Source: Euptelea pleiosperma
Taxonomy: Eukaryota; Streptophyta; Magnoliopsida; Ranunculales; Eupteleaceae
Length of the DNA stretch: 64,000 bases
Direction of reading: 5' to 3'
Assembly: GCA_035048495.1 (NCBI GenBank)
Contig: CM068547.1
Location: forward strand, 17,615,913-17,679,912
Of this stretch, positions 1 to 11,965 are shown in pieces. A program made the position numbers and the translations under genes. The notes beneath the pieces are model-generated. The model was not told the DNA's origin and ran no database searches. It worked only from the letters and a program-made list of their open reading frames with translations. Positions within the stretch are counted from its first letter, which is position 1. Every line of letters starts with the position of its first letter.

Positions 1-168
1 AATGCGTATATTTCATGCAAATAGTCGATTTTCGTCTAAAGAATACATTCTACGCAATGGAAGAAACTCTTACGTGGAAAAGTTGATGAAAAGATAAGTT
101 TTACGTAGGAGAATACGACATCACTATAAGGATAATGACTTAAAATAAGCACTTTTGAGCGAATATCA
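1..168 (-). repeat. LTR-A fragment (5' end of the LTR)
   Basis: This is the TGATATTCGC end of the Athila-like LTR-A, read on the minus strand and cut by the window edge. It contains the conserved terminal block (reverse complement of TGATATTCGC, then CTCCTACGTA and the TTGCGTAGAA motif) found again near 13.2, 21.8, 31.4, 34.0, 43.1 and 43.7 kb. The flanking DNA from 169 has no polypurine tract, so it is probably insertion target rather than element interior. Confidence 0.8.
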
Positions 169-599
169 CAGGGCAAGGACTGTAGGTCAATATTGATAGC
201 AGAACATGTTTTAAAGCAGTGTAGTATAGTTCGAAACACGTTTGGATAAAGCTGTGGAATAGTTGATGATTGAAGGGTTTCTAAACAAGCTAATAACGTG
301 TGGATCATTATAGGTACGACTCATGAGGTTTCCCAAAAAGAACAACAAAGAGGAAATGAATTGGACGGTTAAGAGTGATAGTAGATATGGTGTACATAAG
401 TCACACATAAAGGGCATTTTTGGATCAAAAATGGTTTTAATCTAAAAGAATTTGATGGCTGACCATAATCGATAAAAGATATTTGGGCATGCAAAAGCAA
501 GTATGGTCGTGGCAATAGAAAATGAGATAAACGGCTACAAGAAGAGGTTACCATGAAGAAGGATTGCATGGCGATGATTCTATAAAAAATCATGGAGAG
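169..599. other. Unassigned stretch between LTR remnants
   Basis: I see no domain, repeat terminus or coherent long reading frame here. It may be target DNA of the LTR-A insertion on its left or the interior of the gypsy-like element on its right. Confidence 0.4.
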
Positions 600-1000
600 A
601 TATTCCCCATTTAATGGACGGTCTGGATTTTAGGAGGTAGCTGGACATCCCAACATGTTTGAAGCACCCAAGGACAACAACAAAAGAAAAACAAAAGGTG
701 AAGCCCATGGGCTTTGTGGGGGAAAAGTATTTGATCTAACCCACACAATCTTCGAGGTCAGACGATTCGTATCTCGATGGTGATCCGATGACTTCGATGC
801 TTCATGACAAAACTTCCTTCTCCGCTGCGAAGGATAGGATGATCTCCAGTTAAGATGTGGTTGTACCTGTTGACGACACTCCAACGATCAAGTCAGTATA
901 GGATGTGTTAACAGGGTTCAGTAAAAATAGTAAAATGTTTCAGAGTGTAGGCTATCTGGATCTGAAGAGCAAGATCCTCTTCTCAGTCCTGAGGGTCTTG

Positions 1001-1008
1001 TATTTATA
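1001..1008 (-). promoter_or_regulatory. TATA box of the putative gypsy LTR
   Basis: TATAAATA on the minus strand lies between the repeat array (upstream) and the leader-like segment (downstream), as expected at a U3/R boundary. Confidence 0.4.
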
Positions 1009-1324
1009 CCCCCGGAATAGGCGTGACTCACCTTCCACGTGTCCAGTTGTCGACCATTAGTTATAATCTAGAGAGATTCTGTTATAAAATAGAATCTTCT
1101 TGTTAGATCCTAACTTCTCTTATTCGATATATCTGAAATGACTGAGGTGGCACTGAAGTGGTACTCTTCGTGTCAGATATTCGAATAAGGGGATGTCGAA
1201 GCTGTAATAGTCCAACTAACTGTCATGTGGCCAATGCTCATTGGTTAAGAAACTAATTGTATTCAGAATACTTATCTCGCTTGCAGAATCCTGCATACTT
1301 CTCGAGATTGATAGAAATCCAATC

Positions 1325-1720
1325 TCGTTAAGTAAGATGCTGATCTAGATGAAAGGGACGTTACCCCGTCTAATAGGCTGTATGATTTTTTCGGGATGAG
1401 ATGAACGTTACTTTCGTCGAATTGGCTGTATGATCTTGTCGGGATGAGATGAAAGTCGATCCCGGCAGGTAGGCCATTTGACCTTGTCGGGATGTATTGA
1501 ACATCACTCCCGTTAAGGATAATAACCAAACTTGTTGGGATGAATTTAATGTTGATCCCATCATAAGTGTTGTTGAGCTTGTCGGGGTAAATCCATTATC
1601 AATCCTGTTAAGAACGTTGTATGAACTTGTCAGGATGAGATAATCGTCACATGCACCATGTGGGCCATTGGACCTTGTCGGGGTGAGATAATTGTCATTC
1701 CAGTCAAGGGGGCCAATCAT
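1325..1720. repeat. Degenerate ~50-bp tandem repeat array (about 8 units)
   Basis: Units are anchored by variants of CTTGTCGGGATGAGAT recurring about every 44-50 bp (around 1390, 1437, 1485, 1530, 1577, 1627 and 1675). The units have diverged, so the array is not recent. It lies upstream of the minus-strand TATA box at 1001-1008, where U3 enhancer repeats are usual. The open frame at 1370-1735 on the minus strand only follows this repeat. Confidence 0.65.
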
Positions 1721-2199
1721 TAATATGTCGAGCAAGATTGAATGCTTCCCGACATATTAAAAGCTGAAGCTTTAATGCGTTCTGTTAATAACTCTGCCTC
1801 GAGGTGATCTCTCCTGATCATTCCAATTTGACACGTGGTGCTTCCATTAATGGAAGACGCATGACAGTGATGGAAGGGTTAAGGCCCCTGATGATGTCTT
1901 CGGCGCATTTACTCACGCATGCTAGATGACACCATGTGTCGTCGTTTCGTATACCGCACGTGTGTTGCCTATACACGTATCACCATATTATTCGCCAGAA
2001 AATACGGTACCCACAGGCTTAGCAAGGGTGCAAAGTGTAAAAAGGCCAAGCTATTTAGAGATACATGTGATTAATTCCCATGTATATGGTGAAATAAAGG
2101 TTAGAAGGGGCAGAAATTTTATATGGTGGGCACACAATGAGTGAGGACCATCTCCATATTCTCACATGAGAATCCAACGGCTAAACCCCCACAGACTGT

Positions 2200-3356
2200 G
2201 GCCACTTCTTCTTTCCCCTTGTGGCGTGCACCACACCAACATCTCTGACCGCCAGCCCAAACCAGCAAGGTTGCCGGCCGTCCTCATCACGCTTCCATCA
2301 CCGGAGTTGTAGACATGCAACTCCTGTGTTCTCTTCCTCAACACCTCCACATGCAGCCGTGCACCTTTCACCTGGACGTGCATCCTCCCGAGAATCATCA
2401 CGCTCCTCTCCACGAACTACCCCTGTTGCTGCTCCTCCCGGCTTTCAACCTCCACCTCTTGTTGGATCTCAGAGCAACCTGCAAAAACCCTTCTCTTGAT
2501 GTGCTGCATCACCAAGCTACTTCGGCGAAACCTGAAACCTCCGGTCAGCTTGAACAACACGTGTTGTCCCTCTTAAAAGCTGGATTGCTAAGATGGCCAA
2601 TGAGCAATATTCCAAATGGCCCAACACCATTGCCGCCTTCCCTTGCTACCCAAAACAGCAAGTGTACACATGCACTCTTCTCATGGCGGATCATCTCCTT
2701 GACCGGGTCCACTTCCTCATTTCACTAGCCAATCATTCCGGGTAAGTATGCTAAAGGTAAACCCTCGACTTTCCCTCTCTAGTTTTTTTTTCTCTCTCTA
2801 GGATTAGGTCTCATCTTTCCTCTCTAATTTTTTAAAATTCTTCTTCTCTCTCTAGCTTTCTCTCTCTATGTTAGGTTTACTTTCTATTTTATAAACTTTC
2901 TTTCTCTAAGATTAGTTTTTCTCTCTTACCATTCTCTTTATTCGCTTTCTAGTTTAGTTTTAATTATTGCATATTTTGATTCAAGTCTTGTAAGGATTTT
3001 CAGATTAATGAATTAAATTAGCAGTTTGTTTTTATTTTTTATTTTTTATTTTTTTATGCTTTTATTAATTATGGTAGTTTCTCTCTCCAAAAATCACCAA
3101 GGCATGTTTTTAATCCGATTTCTTCACCACCATTCTCATGTCTCCATGAATTTCTGGCAGTTTCCATCATTTCCTATAGTTTCGATAATTTTTAGTTCTT
3201 TAATGCGCTAATCTGACTAATCCCGAGTGCGGATTCGACATCCGACCTATCATTATGCAATCAAATGTTGATTTTTGCAGAAAAAGAAGAATCGAATAAT
3301 TATAAATTTGTTGATTCAAGGGTTTCCGTCCAACGATAGGAAAAACGCTTGTTTCA
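2200..3356 (+). repeat. LTR-A fragment (leader and 3' end)
   Basis: The 3' half of LTR-A: a GC- and C-rich leader with TGCAACTCC motifs, a donor-like GGGTAAGTATG near 2738, CT-rich tracts with TCTCTCTCTAGG, the conserved block CCCGAGTGCGGATTCGACAT near 3225, an acceptor-like TTTTTGCAG near 3279, and the terminal TTTCA at 3352-3356. The left edge is approximate. Confidence 0.75.
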
Positions 3357-3832
3357 ACCATATAAATTAAGCTTGCAACCTCCCTCCATCTCCTCACCTG
3401 CAACTCGAAAGGGAGAGGACGCCATCTTCTCCTCTCTTCATCTCCAGCTAGTGCGCCTCAAGAAGAAAATGCCATTCACCACTCCATAACCTAAAGATCT
3501 CTTCATCCATTCTGTGTTGCATTCACCTCCAAGCCAGGTGTCCCTCCTCCTTTAAGTGGTTGATGCCGTTGCACACCTGCAAACACCAAGCAACCATACC
3601 TGCAAACACCAAGCAACATACAGTCCTCCAATGCATCTCCATCTTGTTAGCTATGCACCTCCTTCACCTGTCGTTGCACACCACAAATAGCCAACAACTC
3701 CTCTCGAGTTTGCACCTCTTCTCCATTGGTAAGTCACAAAGATAAAACTCCATTTTCTTTCTCTTTCCTTTATTTTCTCTTTCTAAAAACTCTACTTCTC
3801 TCTCTGTCTAATTTTCTCTCTCTAAAGTTCTA
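3357..3832 (+). repeat. LTR-A inner fragment (leader region)
   Basis: C-rich leader-like sequence with a GGTAAGTCAC donor-like site near 3727, then CT-rich tracts. It resembles the inside of LTR-A and is probably the host copy into which the 2200-3356 copy inserted. It is cut on the right by the TGTCGCGACC LTR start. Confidence 0.55.
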
Positions 3833-4580
3833 TGTCGCGACCTGAACCTAGGACCCATGACCCGACCCAGAAGAGTATGGATAGAACTTGGTATCCAAGG
3901 TTAAGGTACGAGGTGCGGATTAAAATAACGTTAATGAAATAGTAAGCATGTATCTAAGTCAATACACCAATAAAAATGAATCAATCTCATAATGATAATT
4001 TCATAAATGTAAATCTGAAACTTGTTTTCGATTACATTTCAAATGTCAAATAACAACCTACTGGAAATAACTAGGAATTCAAATGATTGAAAATAAGCCT
4101 GGATATCTTCTTTAAGAAAAATAATAAACATGCTAATATCCTCTGGCCTCTATCACTGAGCCGCCGGTCCATCCGATATATCTGCAAAAAATGTTAGGAT
4201 AGGTTGAGTATCAACAACTCTATAGGTTTCGCTCTACCACCTATACTTCTATAGGGGATGAGCGGTTAAATATGATAAAATCTATACAATGATCAAAATG
4301 TGCATCAATAATATCGAAAATCAAATAACCGAACTCATCGGGTAAAGTCCAAAACCCCAATGAGAAAAAAATATAACTGAGATGCTAGGAGTAGCTAAAC
4401 ACGTGGCTTTCTTACGGGCGGGCCATGCTGTTAATTCCACCACAAGGATCTATGGATGTTTCAGGTCTTTCAGCATTGGGAGCAGAATGTCCCCGTTGCT
4501 CTTTAGGCTTGCTCTCAAAATTCGAGAGAGCATCCAAGTGGTCAAGATCTCAACCGATCAAATCGAACCCAACCAATTAA

Positions 4581-4822
4581 TAAATAATGAAATCAATACC
4601 GTGAGCCTCAATGCATCTCTAATAATAATAATAATAATCAATAATCCAGGATAATATCCAAAACAACCATGTCTCAATACATGCAAATAAATCAATGGAA
4701 TGCCTAGAAATCGATATACATGCTTTTAAACATAAACTGAAATAAGATTTTCTATTTTTAACACATGCAATTAATGATATAATAATTTTAAAACACAACC
4801 ATAAAAGTAAGAGATTGGGAAC
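4581..4822 (+). repeat. Direct repeat, copy 1 (partner 5084-5323)
   Basis: It shares with 5084-5323 the phrases ACCGTGAGCCTCAATGCATC, AACAACCATGTCTCAATACA and GATATACATGCTTTT, and a GAGAT(T/C)GGGAAC end. The offset is about 503 bp. Both copies include a short ATA/ATT microsatellite. Confidence 0.8.
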
Positions 4823-5083
4823 AGAATCCTACCTTAGCTTTGCTATCCAATTAATTGTATTCTTCAAGTCGGTTCTCTTCTTTGTGTAGATCCGATTCCA
4901 AGATTTTAAAACCTTCGAATTTTCCATGTTTGAATTAGAAGTATGTTTATTAAATAAAATTCTACAACTTGAAATGGGTTCTATAGGGTCATTGGAGTCA
5001 ATGTTATCCTTGCCCGAGTTAGGAAATGATTAAAATGTTATTATTCTAATTATTTTATTATTTTATAAAATATAACCGAATAA

Positions 5084-5323
5084 TAAATAACAAATTCAAT
5101 ACCGTGAGCCTCAATGCATCTCTAATAATAATAATAATCAATAATCCGTGATAATATCCAAAACAACCATGTCTCAATACATGCGGATAAATCAACGAGA
5201 ATACATAGAAATCGATATACATGCTTTTCAACATAAACTGAAATAAGGTTTTCTATTTTAAACACATGCAATTAATAATATAATAATTTTAAAACACAAC
5301 CATATAAGTAAGAGATCGGGAAC
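5084..5323 (+). repeat. Direct repeat, copy 2 (partner 4581-4822)
   Basis: Second copy of the ~240-bp segment, with scattered substitutions and small indels relative to 4581-4822. Its right edge coincides with the insertion point of the following LTR-A. Confidence 0.8.
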
Positions 5324-7238
5324 TGAAACAAGGGATTTTTTCTGTTGTTGGACGGAAACCCAATTTCAACCAAATTTATATGATTTGATTTAATTCCTGT
5401 AAAAATAAGAGTTTTACAGGGCTCGTGTCGGATGTCGATCTGCACTCGTGATTAGTTCATGCAAATAAGAACAGAAAATGTCAAAAACTTGCTAGAAATT
5501 AATGGAGAGGTGAGAATGGTGGTGGATTAAAACATGATTGATTGCTTTTAGAGAAAGAAATTGTTATTCAAACCATAACAAAAATGGTAGAAACAACCCT
5601 AACTTTTATTCATCAAATTGAAATGTTGCATATAACTTGTAAAAAGTTAAAACAACATTAACAAACACTTAACTAGAAAGCAATGTAATAGATTAACCTA
5701 GAAAGCATGTAGAGTGAGAGAGAAAATGAGAGAGATAAAGCAAGTCTAGAGATAGAGAAAGAAACAACAAAAAAGAATTCTAGAGAGAGATATATAGAGA
5801 ACTTAGAGAGAGGGAGATATTTTAGAGTTCTAGAAAGAGAAACTAAAGAGAGAGAAAGTCTAAAGAGAGAGAAAGTCTAGAGAAAGAGAAGGGGAAAGAG
5901 AGAAAGAGCTCACCTCCTAGTACTTACCGAGAATCAATCGACCGAAGATGAAGAAGGCTTGTTGTTCGGACGTGAGTCAAACCTTGGCCATGGTTCGTGA
6001 TGCACTTGGGAGATGGTGGTGCTTACTTGATGAAGTGATGTACTGCTGAGAAGGAGTCGGGCTGGAGGAGGTGGTTGGAAACCACCACCTATCACCAATG
6101 GTGATGACAGTGATGATTTGCAAGGTTTGAACCCAATCTGAAGAAGGAGTGGATTGGTTATAGCCGGGCGTGATGGAAAACACTGATCTTGGAGGGGAAG
6201 ACAACATCGTGGTGGCTTTAATGGAGGCGTTGCTAGTCTGCAACTTAGAGGAGACGGTGATGAAGGTGATGCGCCAGCAAGTGGGAAGACGTGAAGATGG
6301 TTGCCGGTCCAACAATGGAGATGAAATGTAGCTATTGGAGTTGTAGGTTGCAACTCCAGCAACCGTTGGAGAGGGTTTAAGACGTTGAGGGGCACCAAAG
6401 TGGTGGCTGGTTCAATAGGGTTGTAGGGACTGGTGTTGCTGCCTGCAACACTAGCAGTGAGGGTTGTCTTCCAAGTGGAAAAAGTGGAGGAGGGCGGCAG
6501 TGCTAATAGGTGGTGGAGGAGCAGTGTTGTCGACCGGACCGGCAATGGAAGTTGTAGAAACGGGTGGCAAGGGGGGCTATAGGATGGGAAAAAGATCGTC
6601 CCAACTCGAGTTGCAGTCCAAAGTGAAAAGGGGCACCAATCAACCACGTGAAGACGGTGGAGGAGAAGGTGTTCCTGGTTCATCCGGAGAAGAGAGTGGA
6701 GGAGAGGCAGCAACCTTTCGATCGGAATCAATGGCGCTTGCTGTCCAGTTGTTGCTGCTGGTGGTGATCGCCAGAGAGAGAGAGGAGAAGATCCCACCAC
6801 CACTTGGTTCAGAGAGATAGACGTTAAGGAGAAAAAGAAAGAGAAGAAAGGAGAGATTTGAGAGAGGAGTAGAGAATGGAGAGAATGGTAGAGTTAGGAC
6901 AGCTAAGGTTTATGGAGACATGGGAGAGTTTAGGGTTTTCCAAGAGAAAGGGGAATGAGGTGATGTTTTTTTTTCAAGAATGGAAGTCGTCCTCTTTTTT
7001 AACGTGGAAGAGATCTCCTTCTATATTTGAATGTCCCTCTCTTTTATCTAAAAAGGCAACTCTCCTTTCTATTTTGCATGCCTAGATCATCCCCTTGAAT
7101 CCAACGGTTCAATCTTTTAGAAGGCCCCACAACCAATCTATTGACAAATCTTTCCAAAAGAAAAAATATTCTTTCCCTCTTATTTTTTGTGAAAATTAAT
7201 TTCTTTGTAAAGAGTTTAAAAAACTTTCTCCTTTTGAT

Positions 7239-7264
7239 ATATATATATATATATATATATATAT
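7239..7264. repeat. (TA)n microsatellite
   Basis: About 13 TA units inside the minus-strand LTR-A. Confidence 0.9.
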
Positions 7265-7699
7265 TGAATCAAAGGGTTGTTTTTTTTTATAGAAATATAG
7301 GCTTTTATTTCGAAACATGGGAGGGAAAGTTCCCTCTTTTAGGTAAAGTTGTGGAATATATATCTTATTTTAATAAAAGTCGTGGGTCCACTATAAATCA
7401 AGCGAGGATGTGGGGCCTACTAGATGGCTAGGCCATGGGGTCCGTACCCATATCTTAACTCGGCTTTGGCCCATATGTTTGGACGTGGAATGATGAGGGT
7501 CATTGGATGCATGATGATGATCGGAAGAGTGAGTAGATGATCTACTGACGATCGGACGGTGGAGATTATCCAAGGTAAGCCCTAGGATAGGGTGATTGCG
7601 AAAGGAAAGGATTAGAGGTTTGAGATTTTAGGGTAGAGAGAGAATGGGGATCTAGAGAGAGGAGACAAAAAATATTACAAAATTAAAGAGAAAATGCTA

Positions 7700-7760
7700 G
7701 CAGAGGGTCTTGAACCCTGGTCTTTGACTTGGTCTTCTACAAGCTTTACCAACTGGTTAA
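7700..7760 (-). promoter_or_regulatory. tRNA-like Pol III module of LTR-A (box A and box B)
   Basis: On the minus strand, box A TTAACCAGTTGG (7760-7749) is followed by box B GGTTCAAGACC (7716-7706). The distance of 44 nt between starts equals that between nucleotides 8 and 52 of a tRNA. A T-arm-like AGGG-TTCAAGA-CCCT hairpin is preserved. Confidence 0.6.
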
Positions 7761-8183
7761 GTCTTCATCTTGTGTTAGTTGATTGAGCTTTATTATTTTT
7801 AATTTCTTCTCGGGGTTCTTGGCTCTCCTTTTCTCTTGATCTTCTTGTAGACTTTTTCGATTCTCTGGCTCTTCTCGCACTTGGCCTACATCTTCTTATC
7901 CTCAACTTGTTGGCTCTTGAGCTTTGAACATAGGTTATGGAGGTTGATTGTGGGCCCGCATGCCATCGAAATTGTCCACTCGGGTTTTCTGCAATAGAAA
8001 AAGCATGTATTAAGGCTTAATCAAGACGACTTTGCATGTAGACCTTCGAAAATGCCTTTAATTCATGCGAATAATCAATTTTCATCAGAAAAGTATATTC
8101 TACGCAATGGTAAAAACTCTTACGTAGAATTATTGATAAAAATCGAAGTTTGACATAGGAGAATGTGACAACGCTAAGAGGAT

Positions 8184-9560
8184 AAGCAAGCAAGATACGA
8201 ATAGATTCTAATCTAGCAACAGGGGCAAAAGTTTCATCAAAATCAATGCCTTCAATTTGAGTGTAGCCTTGAGCTATAAGTCTAGCTTTGTTTCTTACAA
8301 CAATTCCATTCTCATCAGATTTGTTTTTGAAAATCCATTTAGTACCAATAATATTAGTCTCTTTAGGTTTGGGTACTAAATACCAAACATCATTTCTAGT
8401 GAATTGGCTTAGTTCCTCCTGCATGGCACTAATCCAATTTTCATCAATAAGAGCTTCAGAAATATTTTTTTGTTCAATTTGAGAAGTATAGCAAACAAAA
8501 TTAACAACATTTTCAATCTGTCTTCTAGTTTGAACTTTACTTCCGACCTCACCAATGATACCAATGCTAGGATGACTTTTTTTAACCCATAAGGGAAGAG
8601 ATTTATCAGCATGATGATCACTAGAAGAGGGAGTAAATTGAATGTCTTCAATACTATGATAGATATCATCACAATTGTCATCCTGAGAAGAATTTTCTTC
8701 AATATTCAAATCATCAATAACCACATTAATAGATTCCATGATAGTTCTGGTTCTTTGATTTAGAACCCGATAAGCTCGACTATTTGTGGAATAACCGAGA
8801 AAAATTCCTTCATCTCCTCTTGTGTCAGAGATTCTCTATCTTCAAGAATATAGCATTTACTACCAAAAACCTTAAAATATTTGACATTTGGTTTCTTAGT
8901 AGACCAGATTTCATAAGGAGTGTTTAAAATTCCTAGTTTCAGATAAACTCTATTAAGAGTATAACAAGCAGTATTCACTGCTTCAGCCCATAAGTTTTGG
9001 GGTAAATTTTTGCTGTGAAGCATCACCCAGGCCATTTCCTGAATCACCCTATTGTTTCTTTCTACTACTCCATTATGTTGTGGTGTAATGGGTGTAGAAA
9101 ATTCATGTTTAATGCCAATAGCATCACAGTATTCAGTGAGTTGAGAATCTTCGAATTCTCCTTCATTGTCAGTTCGGATCCTGACTATACTATAGCCCTT
9201 TTTATTTTAAATTTTTTGGCATATCTTTTTACATTCTTCAAAAGCATCAGATTTTTCTCTAAGAAAAGCAATCCAGGTAAGTCTAGAGTAATCATCTTCC
9301 ATAACCAGAATATATCTTTTTCCTTCCAAACTTTCAGTCTTCATGGGACCCATAAGATCCATGTGAATCAGATCAAGCACGTTGGAGGTAGCACAATAAT
9401 TTTCTTTTTTGTGAGAGCTTTTGATTTGTTTACCGATTTAGCAAGCCCCACAAATAGTGCCAGTAGGTTTTTCCAATTTGGGCACACCTCTCACTAATTC
9501 TTTATTAGTGATTTTAACTAGGTGCTATTGGTTCATGTGACATAGTCTTTGATGCCATAA
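8184..9560 (-). pseudogene. Copia-A integrase and truncated reverse transcriptase
   Basis: Remnant of a Ty1-copia pol, read on the minus strand. From the right: end of the integrase zinc region, the integrase core with the catalytic-type motifs HMDLMGP, RTDNEGEF and VVERNNR, a linker with LGYSTNS-like residues, then the start of reverse transcriptase with [31 protein letters not shown] and [16 protein letters not shown]. The RT stops there, at a junction with LTR-A near 8183, so the YVDD active site and RNase H are gone. Stops occur, for example in the zinc region after CGAC. The related copia-B at 50-54 kb gives the expected full order. Confidence 0.9.
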
Positions 9561-10123
9561 GTTAAAATCATTTAATTTGGTAGAATTACAGATAATCTTA
9601 AGATTTTTACCAATAATATAATAGTTTTCAAAGGTTCTTGAACCTCTCATAACACATTTGCCAGATTCATCAATAACATCACATCCTTGGCTAGTGAATT
9701 TAACTGTATGATTATTATCGTATATTTGACTTATGCTTAGAAGATTGGCTTTGAGTCATTCAATGCAGAGAAAGTTATCAAGCTTAGGAATGCCTGGAGC
9801 TTGAATACTTCCCCGGCCAATGACCTAAGCCATACTCCCATCTCCAAAAGTTACACTTCCATCATTGTGATCTTCAATATGACAAAACATTGACTTGTCT
9901 CCAGTCATGTGCTTGGAACAACCACTGTCTAGATATCATTTGTTGTTCTCTATAGCTTTGAACGCAGAATGAATCATAAGGCATTTTTTATCATCCTTTC
10001 TTACCCAAATGGTCTTATAGTTAAAAAGTGGTTTAACAAGTTTTGCCATTTGTTTGGGAAAGAATGAATTGTTACCTTTTGTCATTTCTGAACCATTGAT
10101 TCTTAGCAACATGATTATCATAC
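9561..10123 (-). pseudogene. Copia-A protease-like / gag-pre-integrase segment
   Basis: On the minus strand this reads IWVRKDDKK, then YLDSGCSKHMTGD (the D-S-G motif typical of the copia protease region), QAPGIPKLDN, LLSISQI and WHQRLCHMN, the last being the gag-pre-integrase signature. A TGA replaces the tryptophan codon just before YLDSGC, and more stops follow, so it is not translatable. It joins directly to the integrase segment on its left. Confidence 0.85.
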
Positions 10124-10138
10124 AAAGTTTTTCTCAAT

Positions 10139-10603
10139 TCAAAATTTTTGGAAATCTCTCTTTAGTTCATTAGATTTCACGTATAACTCACTTAGCTTGG
10201 AATTATGATGACTAACACATTCAGTTTGTTTGAACTTTGTTGTCATACATTTTCCTTTAGAATAGGTGAGTATTACATTATTCTTATGTTTACTAAGTTG
10301 AGAAACAAAATTCTTGGATTTAACAATATCAGAATTTTTTATCAATTGATTCTCTAAAAAAATTTTATTCTTCAAACACTTTTGGAAATCATTTTCTAAC
10401 ACCTTATTTTTCATTAGAAGCGATTTCTTTTCTTCTTCCCACTGTCTCCTTTCATCAGTGAGTTCAATAGTCGTCAATTCTAAAGAAATATTTATATAAT
10501 CCATTTTCTCCATTTGTAAGGATAAAATTTTATTTTCTTTGACCAATTTTAGACTTTCTAAATAGAGTTTCTCATAAACTATATTTAAATGGTCATCAAA
10601 CAA
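10139..10603 (-). CDS. Copia-A N-terminal coiled-coil ORF (gag remnant)
   Basis: A 154-residue frame rich in K, E, L and N with heptad-like spacing (for example LYLESLKLVKENKILSLQ), predicted as coiled coil by eye. It corresponds to residues 1-155 of the 53557-54129 ORF of copia-B. It begins about 110 bp from the primer-binding site, and no CX2CX4HX4C zinc knuckle precedes it. In related plant copia elements such a coiled coil usually follows the gag nucleocapsid, so the normal gag front part seems absent. A frame break separates it from the downstream segment. Confidence 0.7.
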   Translation of the reverse strand: MFDDHLNIVYEKLYLESLKLVKENKILSLQMEKMDYINISLELTTIELTDERRQWEEEKKSLLMKNKVLENDFQKCLKNKIFLENQLIKNSDIVKSKNFVSQLSKHKNNVILTYSKGKCMTTKFKQTECVSHHNSKLSELYVKSNELKRDFQKF

Positions 10604-10712
10604 TAGAGGTCTGGATGTGTTTTCACATTCTCTTTACATTTTGATAAATTAATGAAAATGGACTGGTTGTACAGGAATCTAAATTCCTGTGATTAAACCT
10701 TTAAAAGAATAA

Positions 10713-10727
10713 CCTACTCTGATACCA
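10713..10727 (-). other. Copia-A primer-binding site (initiator Met tRNA)
   Basis: TGGTATCAGAGTAGG on the minus strand, two bases after the LTR end. It matches the standard plant copia initiator-methionine tRNA primer site. Confidence 0.9.
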
Positions 10728-11556
10728 ATTGAAAAAGTAACCGGTCTGTTCTCTTTAATTAGAAATACCTAGAAGGGGGTTGATTTGATATTTAAAATTA
10801 ATTAATCCTACACAGTTTTACTAGTTTATGGTAGGGAATAAAATCTGATGCCTTAGTTGTTTGATAAAGGATTATCACAACTGATTCAAATCGAATATAC
10901 CTTCGTGGTATATATTCTTTTCGTCATTTGATCTAATCAATATAGATAGCAGAATACAAACAAACAATCACACAAGACAAGAGAGTTTTATGTGGAAACC
11001 TTAGCTAAGGAAAACCACGGGACCACGTCCAAACGGAAAGTATCACTAACTGAAAAGTTAAATGAAACGAAGGTTACTTACACAGCACCGTTGCAAATAC
11101 AACTTCCAACCTTAGCCAATGCCTACTACCGATGCGTCCACGTCCTCTAAATCAACGTTATGAGTCCACGCGCACCCTCCCAGCCAAGAAGCCTTGTCCA
11201 CTTATTCAGTTTGGTACACCCCAAATCTACTGTCGATCAGCCACTCCGATCTTAATTCTCAACACTCCAACCTTTGCCAAAGGTGAAGGATTCGGTACAC
11301 CCTAACCCTAGGTTGCTCAATAGGTGTTGAGTCACACTGGTACACTCAGGCTACTAGGTCAAATATCTATGTGGTAGACCTAAGCTGAGTAATGGATCAA
11401 GCTCTTGGCTTTGATCTAGAAGAGGAAAAAGCTCACAAGATGTTTATGAGAACTAAATAGCTTCTTACTCCTTGAATGGACACTCTACTAAATAAACCTT
11501 TCTTCTCTCTATTCAATGTGTATAGAAGTGTGTTTAGAGAAGGCATAAAAGGGTTA

Positions 11557-11564
11557 TATTTATA
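11557..11564 (-). promoter_or_regulatory. TATA box of copia-A LTR
   Basis: TATAAATA on the minus strand, conserved at the equivalent place in the other copia LTRs (55094-55101, around 48180 and 19861). Confidence 0.65.
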
Positions 11565-11599
11565 GAATTGTAAGTGGAAACTAGAATTTTGGATCTGAG

Positions 11600-11965
11600 A
11601 AAGACTCAATCCGCGTGAAGTCATATCGATTGTACTCTGGGTCCAATCGATTGGGCCAAGTCCAATCGATTGGCCTTGTCCGAATGGGTTTTTCCTTCGT
11701 AAATCCAATCGATTGTTCATAGTCTAATCGATCGGACTTAAATAAGTTTTTATCCCGTAACCTCCAATCGATTAACAAAGGTCTCCAATCGATTGGGCTT
11801 TGATCAAGTTATGTCTCGTAGACTCCAATCGATTTAACAGATGTCTTCAATCGATTGGGCTTTGATTAAGTTCTATCTCGTAGACTCCAATCGATTTAAT
11901 CGAGGTCTCCAATCGATTGGGCTTTATCCAATCGATTGGCCCAAATAGTCCAATTGATTGGACTT
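11600..11965. repeat. CCAATCGATTGG palindrome cluster (copia-A U3)
   Basis: About a dozen perfect or near-perfect copies of the 12-bp palindrome at irregular 20-50 bp spacing, upstream of the minus-strand TATA box. Confidence 0.85.

Larger units (their letters stand above)
600..2150 (-). mobile_element. Probable Ty3-gypsy-type LTR, minus orientation
   Basis: Read on the minus strand, this stretch has an LTR-like order. A U3-like part (about 2150 to 1010) carries a degenerate ~50-bp repeat array. A TATA box follows at 1001-1008. Then comes an R/U5-like part with the phrase TGACTTGATCGTTGGAGTG, a type often seen in plant gypsy LTR leaders. The exact ends (TG...CA) and any target-site duplication were not found, so the limits are approximate. 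No gag or pol is attached. The lineage is inferred, not shown. Confidence 0.4.
3833..5323 (+). mobile_element. Chromovirus-type (Ty3-gypsy) LTR fragment
   Basis: It starts TGTCGCGACCTGAACCTAGG, a start typical of plant chromovirus LTRs (Tekay/Del-like). It is AT-rich inside and has no coding segment. It ends abruptly where a minus-strand LTR-A begins, so its 3' end is missing. It contains two direct copies of a ~240-bp segment (4581-4822 and 5084-5323). Whether the second copy is an internal duplication or the start of another element cannot be told by eye. Confidence 0.5.
5324..8183 (-). repeat. LTR-A copy, minus strand, lacking its last ~30 bp
   Basis: It begins TGAAACAAGGG (reverse complement of the LTR 3' end). 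It shows the acceptor-like TTTTTACAG (minus, near 5398), the donor-like GGTAAGTACT (minus, near 5917), a GC-rich leader (5930-6860), a (TA)n tract near 7239-7264, a tRNA-like module (7700-7760) and the conserved 5' block near 8040-8180. It stops before the TGATATTCGC end because copia-A sequence starts there. Long frames such as 5934-6803 are P/S/T-rich leader artefacts. Confidence 0.85.

Noticed and set aside
5934..6803. 289-residue open frame on the minus strand
   Set aside because: It lies in the GC-rich leader of LTR-A, is P/S/T/L-rich without a domain, and is matched by an open frame on the other strand. Sister LTRs do not conserve it.
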